A stretch of DNA of 64,000 nucleotides from an uncultured Steroidobacter sp. (lineage in GTDB: Bacteria; Pseudomonadota; Gammaproteobacteria; Steroidobacterales; Steroidobacteraceae): positions 1-64,000 of the forward strand of contig NZ_CALFXI010000100.1 of the NCBI RefSeq assembly GCF_937958065.1, written 5' to 3'. A model generated the notes under the pieces. That model saw only the letters and a program-made list of their open reading frames with translations. It did not search any database and had not been told where the DNA came from. Below, in pieces: positions 53,031 through 61,789 of this stretch; within the stretch, counting starts at the first letter, position 1; every line of letters starts with the position of its first letter. The translations under genes and the position numbers were made by a program.

Positions 53031-53804
53031 ATGCTCGTCCGCACACTCCCGCTGCTGTTCCTGACCCTGACGGCGCACGCCGGCACCCGGCTGGAGACCG
53101 TCAGCCGCGACCTGTCGGGTGGCCGGACCACCACGATCAACACCTGGGCGCAGGGCGGCATGATGCGCGTCGAGACCCAGGCCAACGACTCGACGGTGCT
53201 GTTCAAGGACGACACCATCTACGCCATCAGCCACAAGGACAAGAGCTACATCGCCATGGATCGCGCCTCGATGAAGCGCATGGCCGAGCAGCTCAACCCG
53301 GCGCTGCAAATGCTACAGGAGCGCATGAAAACCATGACGCCCGAGCAGCGCGCGCAGCTGGAGAAGATGCTCGGCACTCGCATTCCGGGCGGCGACCAGG
53401 CGCCGCAGGAAATCAAGCGCACCTCCCGCACTGACAAGCTCAACGGCTACAGCTGTACTTATGTCGAAGTGCGCGAAGCCGGCGTGCTCACCGACGAGCT
53501 GTGCGTGGTGCCGGCCAGTGCGCTGAAGGGCTCGGCCGAGCTGATGAGCGCGGCCAAGAAGATGTCGCTGCTGCTGAATGACATGATGGCCGGCATGGAC
53601 GCGCCCTGGCTGAAACAGATGGCGCAGAAACAGCTGCAGAACTTCGAGGCGCTGGGCGGCATTCCGGTCATGAGCCGGCACTTCGTGGACGGCAAGGCGC
53701 GCAACGAGACCAGTCTCGGCACCATCAGCTCCGAGAGCCTCGCCGCCTCGCTGTTCGAGATCCCGGCGGGATATACCAAAAAAGACATGATGGCGCCGCG
53801 CTAA
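53031..53804 (+). CDS. Secreted DUF4412-like protein, 257 aa
   Basis: An exported protein with a short signal peptide (LVRTLPLLFLTLTAHAG). The mature part resembles DUF4412-type periplasmic proteins: beta-rich repeats (TTTINTWAQGGMMRVETQAND, VLFKDDTIYAISHKDKSYIAMD) followed by a helix rich in Met and Gln, then KLNGYSCTYVEVREAGVLTDELCVV. It has a strong GAGGAG ribosome site. No enzymatic motif is visible. It is the first of four closely spaced rightward genes. Confidence 0.8.
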   Translation: MLVRTLPLLFLTLTAHAGTRLETVSRDLSGGRTTTINTWAQGGMMRVETQANDSTVLFKDDTIYAISHKDKSYIAMDRASMKRMAEQLNPALQMLQERMKTMTPEQRAQLEKMLGTRIPGGDQAPQEIKRTSRTDKLNGYSCTYVEVREAGVLTDELCVVPASALKGSAELMSAAKKMSLLLNDMMAGMDAPWLKQMAQKQLQNFEALGGIPVMSRHFVDGKARNETSLGTISSESLAASLFEIPAGYTKKDMMAPR

Positions 53805-53839
53805 GCTTCAGACGTGACGCGCCTCAACGGAGAGCTTCA

Positions 53840-54109
53840 GTGAATCCAGACATCCAACGAGACATTCTTGCCCTGCACGCCAGCCTGCAGCGCCTCGATC
53901 GGGAAGCGGTCGACGCCAGCACGCGCGAGTCGCTCATGCTGCTGCTCGGCGACCTGACGCGGCTGCTGGGCGCCGCTTCTCTGGAGAACGAGGACCATCC
54001 GCTCACCGAGCGCCTCGAGCAGCTCGCGGTGAGCTTCGAAGCCGAGCATCCGGCCGTCGGCACTGCCGTGCGTCAGCTGATCGATGCGCTGGCGAAAGCC
54101 GGTATCTAG
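53840..54109 (+). CDS. DUF4404-family small protein
   Basis: An 89-residue helical protein (NPDIQRDILALHASLQRLDREAVDASTRESLMLLLGDLTRLL; EHPAVGTAVRQLIDALAKAGI) of the DUF4404 type. It has a GTG start with GGAGAG upstream. Its stop TAG is embedded in the ribosome site of the HIT gene (TAGGAGG), so the two are coupled. Function unknown. Confidence 0.82.
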   Translation: MNPDIQRDILALHASLQRLDREAVDASTRESLMLLLGDLTRLLGAASLENEDHPLTERLEQLAVSFEAEHPAVGTAVRQLIDALAKAGI

Positions 54110-54117
54110 GAGGCGCG

Positions 54118-54552
54118 ATGTACGACCAAAACAATGTGTTCGCGAAAATCCTGCGCGGTGAAATTCCCGCGTTCAAGGTCTATGAGGACGCGACGGCACT
54201 GTCGTTCATGGATGCGATGCCGCAGTCGGACGGCCACACGCTGGTGATTCCCAAAGTCGAAGCCCGCAACTTCTTCGACATCGAGCCGGCCGCGCTCGCC
54301 GACCTGATCAAAGCGACCCAACACGTCGCCAAAGGCGTGCAACAGGCGTTCAAGCCCGATGGCATGCGCATCATCCAGTTCAACGAGCCGGCCGCCGGCC
54401 AGACCGTGTTCCACATCCACTTCCATATTCTTCCCTGCTACAACGGCAAGGAGATCCGCGGTCATGGTCGCGACTGGGCCGACAAAGGCGTGCTGGCACA
54501 GCATGCCGAAAAGGTTCGCGCCGCACTCGCCAATTTGCCACCACGCCAATAA
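54118..54552 (+). CDS. HIT-family protein (HINT-like nucleotide hydrolase)
   Basis: A 144-residue histidine-triad protein. It starts with NVFAKILRGEIPAFKVYED, contains MPQSDGHTLVIPKVEARNFFDI, and ends in the triad QTVFHIHFHILP. HINT proteins hydrolyse AMP-amidates such as lysyl-AMP. AGGAGG lies just before the ATG, overlapping the stop of the DUF4404 gene. acs follows after 12 bases, and AMP-handling by the two enzymes may be linked. Confidence 0.93.
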   Translation: MYDQNNVFAKILRGEIPAFKVYEDATALSFMDAMPQSDGHTLVIPKVEARNFFDIEPAALADLIKATQHVAKGVQQAFKPDGMRIIQFNEPAAGQTVFHIHFHILPCYNGKEIRGHGRDWADKGVLAQHAEKVRAALANLPPRQ

Positions 54553-54564
54553 TCGGCGGTTCAC

Positions 54565-56592
54565 ATGAGCCAGAAGATATATAAAGTTCCCGAGGACTTC
54601 GCCGCGCTCGCGCACCTGCGGCTGGCGGACTATCAGCGCTTGTATCAGGAATCGGTCCGGGATCCGAACGGCTTCTGGTCCCGCATCGGCCGTCGCCTCG
54701 ACTGGATCCAGCCGTTCGCGAAAGTGAAAGACACCAGCTTCGACGAGCACGATTTCCGCATCCGCTGGTACTACGACGGCAAGCTCAACGTCTCGGCCAA
54801 CTGTCTCGACCGGCATCTCACCAAGCGCGGCGACAAGACTGCAATCATCTGGGAAGGCGACGATCCCAAGCTGTCCGAGCGCATCACCTACCGTCAGTTG
54901 TACGAGCGCGTGTGCCAGTGCGCCAATGCGCTCAAGTCGCTCGGCGTGAAGAAGGGCGATCGCGTCACCATCTATCTGCCGATGATTCCCGAAGCCGCGG
55001 TCGCCATGCTCGCATGTACCCGCATCGGCGCGATTCATTCGGTGGTATTCGGCGGCTTCTCGGCAGACTCGCTCGCTGGCCGCATCGCGGACTGCGGTTC
55101 AAGCGTCGTGATCACGGCGGACGAAGGTCTTCGTGGCGGCAAGCGCGTGCCGTTGAAGACCAACGTGGATCTCGCCTTGACCATGCCGAATACCGACTGC
55201 GTCAAGCACGTGCTGGTCGTCAGGCGCACGGGCATTCGCGTCCCGATGTATGGTGCGCGCGATCAATGGTTCGACGACGTGGTCAATCCGCAGCCGAAGG
55301 AATGTGCGCCGGAGGTCATGGACGCGGAAGACCCGCTGTTCATTCTGTACACCTCCGGCTCGACCGGCAAACCCAAAGGCGTCCTGCACACCAGCGGCGG
55401 CTATCTGGTTTATGTGTCGATGACGCACGAGCTGGTGTTCGATCTGCGCGAGGACGATATCTTCTGGTGTACCGCCGACGTGGGCTGGGTCACCGGTCAC
55501 AGCTATGTCGTGTACGGCCCGCTCGCGAACGGCGCGACCACCGTGATGTTCGAAGGCGTGCCGAACTATCCGGACAGCGGCCGCTTCTGGCAGGCCGTCG
55601 ACAAGCACAAAGTCACCTTGTTCTATACCGCGCCGACCGCGATTCGTGCCTTGATGCGTGAAGGCGAAGAGCCGGTGAAGGAATGGTCGCGCAGCTCGCT
55701 GCGCTTGCTCGGCACGGTGGGCGAGCCCATCAATCCAGAGGCGTGGGAGTGGTATCACCGCGTCGTCGGTGACGGCCGTTGCCCCGTCGTGGATACATGG
55801 TGGCAAACGGAAACCGGCGGCGTGCTGATTTCACCGCTGCCGGGCGCCATCGATCAGAAGCCCGGCTCGGCGACGCTGCCCTTCTTCGGCGTGAAGCCGG
55901 CCATCGTCGACAACGAGGGCAACGTCCTCGAAGGCGCGTGCGAAGGCAACCTCATTCTCACCGACAGCTGGCCCGGCCAGATGCGCACGGTGTTCGGCGA
56001 TCATCAGCGCTTCATCGAAACGTATTTCAAAACGTTCCCTGGCCGCTACTTCACAGGGGACGGCGCACGGCGTGACGAAGACGGTTATTACTGGATCACA
56101 GGCCGCGTCGACGACGTGCTCAACGTGGCCGGTCATCGCCTGGGCACGGCGGAGATCGAGAGCGCGATGGTTGCGCATCCGAGCGTCGCCGAAGCGGCGG
56201 CGGTGGGCTATCCGCACGACATCAAGGGCCAGGGCATCTACGTCTATGTGACTTTGGTCGCCGACGCCACACCCAGCGAGGCGCTGCGAACGGAGCTGCG
56301 CGATTGGGTGCGCAAGGAGATCAGCCCGATCGCCGCCCCCGACCTGATTCAGTGGGCGCCGAGCCTGCCGAAAACCCGCTCGGGCAAGATCATGCGCCGT
56401 ATCCTGCGCAAGATCGCGGCGAACGAGCATGATCAGCTCGGGGATATTTCGACGCTGGCCGATCCGAGCGTGGTCGAGAGCCTGGTTCGCGAGCGCATGA
56501 ATCGCCCGGCCGCGGAGCTCGCCGCTGCTCGGCAAGCTGCACCCGGGCAGGCACCGGCGAAGAAAAAGAGAAAGAAGGCCGAGTCGTCTTGA
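54565..56592 (+). CDS. acs: Acetyl-CoA synthetase
   Basis: A 675-residue AMP-forming ligase that activates acetate (or propionate) to the acyl-CoA. The signature motifs are YTSGSTGKPKGVLHTSGG (P-loop-like), VDTWWQTETGG (with the Trp that restricts the acyl pocket), YFTGDGARRDEDGYYWITGRVDDVLNVAGHRLGTAEIES and the C-terminal acetylatable Lys in TRSGKIMRRILRKIA. A Lys-rich tail (AKKKRKKAESS) extends beyond the usual end. Trp in the WWQTE motif favours acetate over larger acids. Confidence 0.95.
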   Translation: MSQKIYKVPEDFAALAHLRLADYQRLYQESVRDPNGFWSRIGRRLDWIQPFAKVKDTSFDEHDFRIRWYYDGKLNVSANCLDRHLTKRGDKTAIIWEGDDPKLSERITYRQLYERVCQCANALKSLGVKKGDRVTIYLPMIPEAAVAMLACTRIGAIHSVVFGGFSADSLAGRIADCGSSVVITADEGLRGGKRVPLKTNVDLALTMPNTDCVKHVLVVRRTGIRVPMYGARDQWFDDVVNPQPKECAPEVMDAEDPLFILYTSGSTGKPKGVLHTSGGYLVYVSMTHELVFDLREDDIFWCTADVGWVTGHSYVVYGPLANGATTVMFEGVPNYPDSGRFWQAVDKHKVTLFYTAPTAIRALMREGEEPVKEWSRSSLRLLGTVGEPINPEAWEWYHRVVGDGRCPVVDTWWQTETGGVLISPLPGAIDQKPGSATLPFFGVKPAIVDNEGNVLEGACEGNLILTDSWPGQMRTVFGDHQRFIETYFKTFPGRYFTGDGARRDEDGYYWITGRVDDVLNVAGHRLGTAEIESAMVAHPSVAEAAAVGYPHDIKGQGIYVYVTLVADATPSEALRTELRDWVRKEISPIAAPDLIQWAPSLPKTRSGKIMRRILRKIAANEHDQLGDISTLADPSVVESLVRERMNRPAAELAAARQAAPGQAPAKKKRKKAESS

Positions 56593-56625
56593 GCAGGAGC
56601 CGCGCCTGAAGTCGGGCGCGGGCTC

Positions 56626-57135
56626 TCAGAACAACCGCCCCGCGCCGGCCAGGCGCGGGCGGTAGAAATCATCGTCGAGCATGCGCAGCTCGACCGGGCG
56701 ACCGGTTTGCGGAGCGTGAACGAAACGACCCTCGCCCGTGTAAATCGCCACGTGCGAAATGCGGCCTTTGATCCGGAAGAACAGCAGATCGCCCGGCTCG
56801 ATCTCGCTCAACGGCACCGGCGTCGCCGCCGAGTACTGCTCCGCCGCGGTCCGCGGCGTGGAGATTCCGAGCTGATCGTGGATGAAGCGCACCAGCCCGC
56901 TGCAATCGAAGGTGGTCGGCCCATTGCCGCCCCATTCGTAGGGCGCCCCCAGCAAGGAGATCGCACGAATCGCCAGCTCATTACCCACCGTGGTCGCGGG
57001 AGCGACTGGCGGGCGGACCGAGGAGCCGGTCGCTGTCGGCGACACGTAGGGCTGCGGCACGGCGCATCCCTGCAGCGTAAGCAGGCTTGCAGCGGCCACG
57101 GCGAGGTAAAGACTAGATGCTAAGCAGCGGTTCAT
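56626..57135 (-). CDS. NlpC/P60 lipoprotein, putative peptidoglycan endopeptidase
   Basis: A 169-residue lipoprotein with lipobox LTLQGC (Cys24). A Pro/Thr linker leads to the NlpC/P60 domain: catalytic Cys in TTFDCSGLVRFIHDQLGI, His in GRISHVAIYTGEGRFVHAP. It resembles Spr/NlpC-type endopeptidases that cut cell-wall peptide cross-links. The ATG before NRCLASS is chosen; the frame extends further upstream without conservation. It is divergent from the M28 peptidase gene, 116 bases away. Confidence 0.9.
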   Translation of the reverse strand: MNRCLASSLYLAVAAASLLTLQGCAVPQPYVSPTATGSSVRPPVAPATTVGNELAIRAISLLGAPYEWGGNGPTTFDCSGLVRFIHDQLGISTPRTAAEQYSAATPVPLSEIEPGDLLFFRIKGRISHVAIYTGEGRFVHAPQTGRPVELRMLDDDFYRPRLAGAGRLF

Positions 57136-57251
57136 GGTGACACCGTTCCAAGCATGCCGGACTCCGACGCTAAGTGCCAAGCACTGAACCTCGCATGAAT
57201 TCCCCAGGACGGTGATACTGTTGCGCCTCGTCGCCATCACCACGAGACATC

Positions 57252-58889
57252 ATGCGCGGATCGCCTGCACTCCTGCTGACGTTGATCGTCGCCGGCTCGC
57301 TGCCAGCAGCCGAGCGCGGCAGCCCGTGGAACGCGGTGGAGCCTGACGCCATTCGCAGTCACGTGGAATTTCTTGCAGCCGATTTGCTGGAAGGTCGCGC
57401 CACCGCTTCGCGCGGCTACGACATCGCCGCCGCGTATGTAGCGTCGCAATTCCGCCAGGCCGGCCTGCAGCCCGCCGGCGAGGACGACAAGAGCTATCTG
57501 CAAAAGGTGCCGCTGCTGGAAGCAACGCCTGTGCTGCCCGGCTCCTCGGCCGCGCTGGTGCGTGACGACGATACATATACGTTCGAGTACGGCACCCATT
57601 ACCTGCCCAATGCCGATTTCATCTCGGCCAGCTCCACCTTGAGCGCCCCGATGATGTTCGCGGGATTCGGCATCGACGCCCCCGAGCTCGCTTACAACGA
57701 CTTCGAAGGCATCGACGTCAAGGGCCGCATCGCCGTCATCTTCAGTGGCGCGCCCGCCAGGTTCTCCAACGAAAAGCGTGCGTACTACTCGTGGGAGGAG
57801 CGCAAGCTGACCACGCTGGTGGAGCGTGGCGCGGTCGGTGTGATCACCATCGATTCCAATGCCGATGCGAAACGCACGCCCTGGGAACGCCGGGTGGCCA
57901 TGAGCTGGATCCCGCAGATGCGCTGGCTCGACGAAGCCGGCCAGCCGCAAAACGCATTTCCCGCGTTGAAGCTGCGCTTCCGGTTCAACCACGACGCCGC
58001 CAGCCAGCTGTTCGAAACGGCGCAAAACAGCTTCGCCGAGGTACTGGCGGCGTCCGAGGAAGGCACCCCGCAAGGCTTCGAGTTGCCCGGCATGATGACC
58101 TTGTCGGCAACCACCGGCCTGCGCAAGACCGAGAGCGCAAACGTCCTCGGCGTGCTGCGAGGTTCGGATCCGCAGCTGAAGAACGAGTATGTCGTGATCT
58201 CCGCACATCTGGATCATCTCGGTCGTGGCACGGCGGTGAATGGCGACGCGGTCTACAACGGTGCGCACGACAACGCCGTGGGCATCGGCATCATGCTGGA
58301 GATCGCGCGTGCTTTGCATGAGTCGAATGCGAAACCGCGCCGTTCGATGATATTCGCGGCCGTGACTGCTGAAGAGAAAGGCCTGCTGGGCTCGGATTTC
58401 TTTGCGCGCCAGGCGCAGGTGGACGAAAAGAAAATCGTTGCGAACCTGAACGTGGACATGCCGCTGCCGTTTACGCCGGTGTTCGATTTCGAGGCGCTGG
58501 GTGCGGAGCATTCGACGCTCGGAGCGGCAGCGAAGCAGGCGACGGCCGCGCAGGGTTATCGGCTCAGCGCCGACGCCGCGCCGGAGCTGGTCAGATTCAT
58601 TCGCAGCGATCAGTTTTCATTCATCCGTCGCGGCATTCCGGCGCTGGTGCTGAGCGCGGGCTATCAGCCCAGAAATCCGAGCGTGGATCTGGACGACCTG
58701 CGCCGGCAGTACCTCGCCACGCACTATCACCAGCCGAGCGATGATTTGACCCTACCGATCGATTACCCGACCGCAGCCGACCTGGCGCGCGTCGATTTGC
58801 GTATCGCGCTCAGCGTCGCCAATGCCACCGCCGCGCCCCGCTGGTCGAATGGTGATTTCTTTGGGGAGAAATTTTCCAGCGCGAAGTAG
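57252..58889 (+). CDS. M28-family zinc aminopeptidase, exported
   Basis: A 545-residue exported metallopeptidase. A signal peptide (SPALLLTLIVAGSLPAAE) precedes a helical region (VEFLAADLLEGRATASRGYDIAAAYVASQFRQAGLQP), a PA-like insert at about 120-290, and the M28 core. Zinc ligands and the catalytic acid are visible in ISAHLDHLGRG, NGAHDNAVGIGIMLEIARAL, TAEEKGLLGSDFF, LNVDMPLPF and THYHQPSDD. It probably trims peptides in the periplasm. Confidence 0.92.
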   Translation: MRGSPALLLTLIVAGSLPAAERGSPWNAVEPDAIRSHVEFLAADLLEGRATASRGYDIAAAYVASQFRQAGLQPAGEDDKSYLQKVPLLEATPVLPGSSAALVRDDDTYTFEYGTHYLPNADFISASSTLSAPMMFAGFGIDAPELAYNDFEGIDVKGRIAVIFSGAPARFSNEKRAYYSWEERKLTTLVERGAVGVITIDSNADAKRTPWERRVAMSWIPQMRWLDEAGQPQNAFPALKLRFRFNHDAASQLFETAQNSFAEVLAASEEGTPQGFELPGMMTLSATTGLRKTESANVLGVLRGSDPQLKNEYVVISAHLDHLGRGTAVNGDAVYNGAHDNAVGIGIMLEIARALHESNAKPRRSMIFAAVTAEEKGLLGSDFFARQAQVDEKKIVANLNVDMPLPFTPVFDFEALGAEHSTLGAAAKQATAAQGYRLSADAAPELVRFIRSDQFSFIRRGIPALVLSAGYQPRNPSVDLDDLRRQYLATHYHQPSDDLTLPIDYPTAADLARVDLRIALSVANATAAPRWSNGDFFGEKFSSAK

Positions 58890-58997
58890 CCCGGCAACAG
58901 TTGCGCCTGTTGGAGCCCCGGCCGCTTTCGACCATGGTGTAAACTCCGCGCCGTGGCCACCTGGCCGCCAATGCCAGCAACTAAGGATGAATGCGCC

Positions 58998-59252
58998 ATG
59001 GCAGAGCTGGACGAAGTCAAGGACGTCGATGTGGACGCAGGCGATCTGGGCGAGCTGAAACAAAGCTTCGATGCCTGCGACAGCAACGGCGATGGCTGGA
59101 TCGTCAACCAGGAATTCAGCGCGCTGCTGCGAACCCTGGATCAGGACCTGTCCGAAGATGAATGCCTGCTCGCGTTCGAGCTCACCGACGCGGACGGCGA
59201 CGGCTCGATCAGCTTCGAGGAATTCATCGGCTGGTGGACCGACTCGCGCTGA
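58998..59252 (+). CDS. EF-hand calcium-binding protein, 84 aa
   Basis: A small acidic protein with two canonical EF-hand loops: DSNGDGWIVNQE (28-39) and DADGDGSISFEE (64-75), each with Asp at positions 1 and 5 and Glu at 12. It has no signal peptide. The ATG is preceded by AAGGA at 9 bases. Bacterial EF-hand proteins of this calmodulin-like size probably buffer or sense calcium. It stands alone between the M28 gene and the CRP-site leader. Confidence 0.88.
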   Translation: MAELDEVKDVDVDAGDLGELKQSFDACDSNGDGWIVNQEFSALLRTLDQDLSEDECLLAFELTDADGDGSISFEEFIGWWTDSR

Positions 59253-59303
59253 TCGGCGCAGTTGCGCAACAAGGCATTTAGTTAAAACACGCGCCAGCCG
59301 ATT

Positions 59304-59319
59304 TGTGACTGCGCTCACA
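59304..59319. promoter_or_regulatory. CRP/Clp-type binding site
   Basis: TGTGA-CTGCGC-TCACA matches the CRP consensus half-sites perfectly with the standard 6-base spacer. TAATGC at 59345-59350 could be the -10 region, placing the site near -45 for rightward transcription into the small gene at 59462. CRP, Vfr or xanthomonad Clp could bind. Confidence 0.65.
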
Positions 59320-59350
59320 CGCACTGTCCGCCAGCGACGTGACGTAATGC

Positions 59351-59385
59351 TCAGTCCCCGCAGAAACCGGGGGCTTGCTGCTTTC
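59351..59385 (+). promoter_or_regulatory. Leader hairpin before the small 59.5-kb gene
   Basis: CCCCG (59356-59360) pairs with CGGGG around CAGAAAC-type loop sequence, then GCTTGCTGCTTT. It could be the EF-hand gene terminator or an attenuator in the leader of the gene at 59462. Confidence 0.35.
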
Positions 59386-59461
59386 CCCTAGTCGAACATC
59401 CATATCGATGCCCCTACCCTACTGCACTGCTCGTGCCGATAGCGGTGAGTAAGGAGACATC

Positions 59462-59704
59462 ATGAGCAGCGAAATGAGCGACGCGATGCGCAGCGGCCTG
59501 CGTATCGGCGATCCGGTCCGACTCAAAGACAGCGACGTGGATTTGCGTGGCGACGTGTGGCAACTGCGCACCGGTCGCTACGTCGTCGTGCGTTGGCAGG
59601 ACGAATGTCGCAGCACTCATTCGGAAACAGCCGTCGAATACGACTCCTCGCGCAGCCGCGCCGAGTGGAGCCGCAACATCAGCCACGAAGATCGCGAGGG
59701 CTGA
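59462..59704 (+). CDS. Small hypothetical protein, 80 aa
   Basis: It has an excellent ribosome site (AAGGAG, 5-6 bases before ATG). The protein (IGDPVRLKDSDVDLRGDVWQLRTGRYVVVRWQDECRSTH) looks like a small SH3-like or KOW-like beta barrel of the kind used for nucleic-acid or protein contacts, but I recognise no named family. It is probably regulated by the CRP-type site 143 bases upstream. Confidence 0.7.
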   Translation: MSSEMSDAMRSGLRIGDPVRLKDSDVDLRGDVWQLRTGRYVVVRWQDECRSTHSETAVEYDSSRSRAEWSRNISHEDREG

Positions 59705-60107
59705 ACGGAAGACGCGACCTATGGAGTTATCGGGTTCATGGATGAACCCCACCGCCCCTCGGCGGCGGCTCCAGGCAAAAACCACGCTTCACCCTCGAGC
59801 GCGACCGTCGTGGCAGGATGCCCGGTCGGTCGCTATGAAATCGGCCGCTACAAAGTCGCTATAAAAAAGAAGGCCGCGCTTCGTAAGAGGCGCGGCCTTT
59901 GAAGTGCGCAGCCGTCAGCATGGTGTCCGATGGGTTCTCAGCGGGTGCCCCCATCGTCCTGGGGAGGTCCATGTAACGAGTTGCGCAGGGTTCGATTCAG
60001 TTGCGTCAGAACGCACGACCAGACGCGCAGGATCCTGAGTATGTTCCGTGATTCAGCTGCGCTATTCCTTCGGCGATTACGGGGTTGCACGAATCCCTGC
60101 AGATGAA
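59705..60107. other. Intergenic region with terminators
   Basis: This 403-base convergent region has a hairpin GGGTTCA-TGGA-TGAACCC (59732-59749) just past the small gene's stop, a strong bidirectional terminator (59862-59900), and after that some 200 bases in which I find no gene. GATTCAGTTGCG and GATTCAGCTGCG occur about 60 bases apart. Confidence 0.6.
59862..59900. terminator. Bidirectional Rho-independent terminator
   Basis: AAGGCCGCGC (59870-59879) pairs perfectly with GCGCGGCCTT (59890-59899), with a 10-base loop. The six As at 59863-59868 give a T-run on the leftward transcript, ending the receiver gene's operon. TTT follows on the rightward strand. Confidence 0.85.
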
Positions 60108-60491
60108 TTAGGCGGCATCGATCTGCAACAGCACCTCTCTGACCTTGTGAAACTCCGAAGCCTTGTCGAAGAAATGATCGGCGCCGCACTCGCGGCTCGC
60201 AATCCGGTAATCATCGGATGGATGATTCGTAACCACGATGACGGCTTCGGGCCGATTGCGGCTCGCACGGAGTTGCTTCAACACCTGGAAGCCACTACCG
60301 CCGCGCAGCTGGATGTCCAGAATGAGCACGCGAGGCCGCGACACGCGCATGCCCTCGAGCGCGGCAGCAACCGCATCGGCGCTGCCGACGACTCTGGCGT
60401 TGGGAATGTCGCCCACCGCCTCGATCAGCCGCTCCATGACCGCCGGCGAATCCTCGACGATATAAATCGTCAGTTCGGCTCCAGCAGCCAT
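60108..60491 (-). CDS. Single-domain response regulator (receiver only)
   Basis: A 127-residue protein consisting only of a receiver domain. It has the acidic pair in IYIVEDSPAVM, phospho-acceptor Asp59 (VLILDIQLRGG), and FDKASEF with the Lys. There is no output domain. The ATG before AAGAELTIYIVED is chosen over 60566 because the intervening sequence overlaps the previous gene and is not conserved. It lies 28 bases after the NarL-type gene and may take phosphate from the same kinase or act as a phosphate sink. Confidence 0.88.
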   Translation of the reverse strand: MAAGAELTIYIVEDSPAVMERLIEAVGDIPNARVVGSADAVAAALEGMRVSRPRVLILDIQLRGGSGFQVLKQLRASRNRPEAVIVVTNHPSDDYRIASRECGADHFFDKASEFHKVREVLLQIDAA

Positions 60492-60519
60492 CGGCGCAGC
60501 CCCGCTTGCCGGTCCCGAC

Positions 60520-61224
60520 TCACTCCACCAACTGGTTGCGGACGGCGTAAGCCGCGATCTCGGCATTACTGCGCATACCCATCTTCTCGAGGATGCGCGC
60601 GCGATACGTGCTGACGGTCTTGACGCTCAGGCCCAGCTCATTGGCCATCACTGCCGGCGAAACGCCACGCGCGATGCGCGTGAACACCTGCAGCTCGCGT
60701 TCGGACAGCCGGTTGTGCATCGGGCCTTCTTCATCGGCGGCGCATTCGGAGGCCAGCAACTCGGCCACCAGCGGCGTGATGTAGCGGCGCCCGGTGCCGA
60801 CCGCACGTACGGCCTTCACCAGCTCCTCGGGCACGATCATCTTCGGCACGTAGCCGTTGGCGCCGGCGCGCATCAAGCGGACCGCGAAGCTGCGTTCCGG
60901 ATGCATGCTCAGCACCAGGATCGCCAGCTCCGGCTGATCGCGTTTCAATTGTTTGAGCAGATCGATACCGCTCTGCCCGGGCAGGGTGATGTCGAGCACC
61001 ACGACATCGACCTGCAAGCCATTTCGCAATTGTTGAAGCGCGTCCTCGGCGGACCCGGCTTCAGCGACGACCTGGAGATCCTGCTCTTCCGCCAGCATCT
61101 CGCGCACACCGGCGCGGAGGATGGCGTGGTCATCGACGATCAATACGCGAATCGGCGTATGTACGGCCTGATACGCGTCCCTGGCCTCATTCTCCCGAGA
61201 GCCTAATTCGGTTGGGTTCAACAT
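60520..61224 (-). CDS. NarL/FixJ-type response regulator
   Basis: A 234-residue regulator with a receiver (VLIVDDHAILRAGV, phospho-acceptor Asp78 in VVVLDITLPG, Lys in YVPKMI) and a LuxR-type HTH (RLSERELQVFTRIARGVSPAVMANELGLSVKTVSTYRARILEKMGMRSNAEIAAYAVRNQL). Its ATG lies inside the last codons of the Fis-type gene. The kinase encoded at the right end of this cluster is the likely partner. Confidence 0.93.
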   Translation of the reverse strand: MLNPTELGSRENEARDAYQAVHTPIRVLIVDDHAILRAGVREMLAEEQDLQVVAEAGSAEDALQQLRNGLQVDVVVLDITLPGQSGIDLLKQLKRDQPELAILVLSMHPERSFAVRLMRAGANGYVPKMIVPEELVKAVRAVGTGRRYITPLVAELLASECAADEEGPMHNRLSERELQVFTRIARGVSPAVMANELGLSVKTVSTYRARILEKMGMRSNAEIAAYAVRNQLVE

Positions 61225-61607
61225 CGCTGTGGTACCTCGGTCATTGCTTCACGGAGGTCGCCCCCCTGCAGGGTGGTGATAGCCACGTCCTGAGCGTCAT
61301 TGAGGCCGGAGTCCATGGCCAGCCCTTGCGCGCGATAAGCGTTGAGGCGGTTGTACAGAGTCTTCAGACTCACCCCGAGCAACGCCGCCGCGCGGGTCTT
61401 GTTTCCCCCGCACTTCTGCAGGGTCGCGAAGATCATCCAGCGCTCCACGTCGGCGAGATTGGTGCCGACCGGAATACGCAATGCCACGGGCGCGGGCGCT
61501 AGGTTGCGCTCGCTACCCACCACTGATTCCTCGCCCGAATCCTGGTCATCGCCGGAAAAGTTGCCGTGATGATCGTTGTGGGTCGCCCTTTCGACATGAT
61601 TCTCCAT
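61218..61607 (-). CDS. Fis/NtrC-type HTH protein, 129 aa
   Basis: A small protein with an acidic, low-complexity N-terminal part (HNDHHGNFSGDDQDSGEESVV) and a C-terminal Fis-type HTH: DVERWMIFATLQKCGGNKTRAAALLGVSLKTLYNRLNAY. It has no AAA+ or receiver domain, so it is a stand-alone DNA-binding module like the C-terminus of NtrC or PrrA/ActR-type regulators. AGGAG lies directly before the ATG. Its stop overlaps the NarL-type start. It may be a co-regulator of the cluster. Confidence 0.88.
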   Translation of the reverse strand: MENHVERATHNDHHGNFSGDDQDSGEESVVGSERNLAPAPVALRIPVGTNLADVERWMIFATLQKCGGNKTRAAALLGVSLKTLYNRLNAYRAQGLAMDSGLNDAQDVAITTLQGGDLREAMTEVPQRC

Positions 61608-61629
61608 GCGCTCGCTCCTGACGGTCAGC

Positions 61630-61658
61630 TTTACACTCAATGGCCCGATGGATCACAA
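61630..61658 (-). promoter_or_regulatory. Sigma-70 promoter of the Fis-NarL-receiver operon
   Basis: Read leftward, TTGTGA (complement of 61653-61658) and TGTAAA (complement of 61630-61635) are separated by 17 bases. A start near 61623 would give a leader of about 15 bases with the AGGAG ribosome site. It separates transcription of the Fis-type gene from that of the kinase upstream. Confidence 0.5.
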
Positions 61659-61789
61659 CGGCCTCAGGGCGAGGAAAAGTTCCCCACAAAGTGAAGTTCG
61701 TACCGTCAGACGTTTCCTACGTATTGACCCCGGGCCCAAAATGGCACCGATTTGGGGCAAAACCGGCCGTCCGACGTGCTCCATCCCAC

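Noticed and set aside
52484..53309. Leftward open frames downstream of hrpB
   Set aside because: They read through the hrpB remnant and REP-like repeats and into antisense of the DUF4412-like gene, with no conserved content.
61740..61765. Sigma-54 promoter (TGGCACCGATTTGGGGC)
   Set aside because: The GG and GC dinucleotides are not at the required 10-base spacing (GC is two bases too far), and the orientation points away from the genes.
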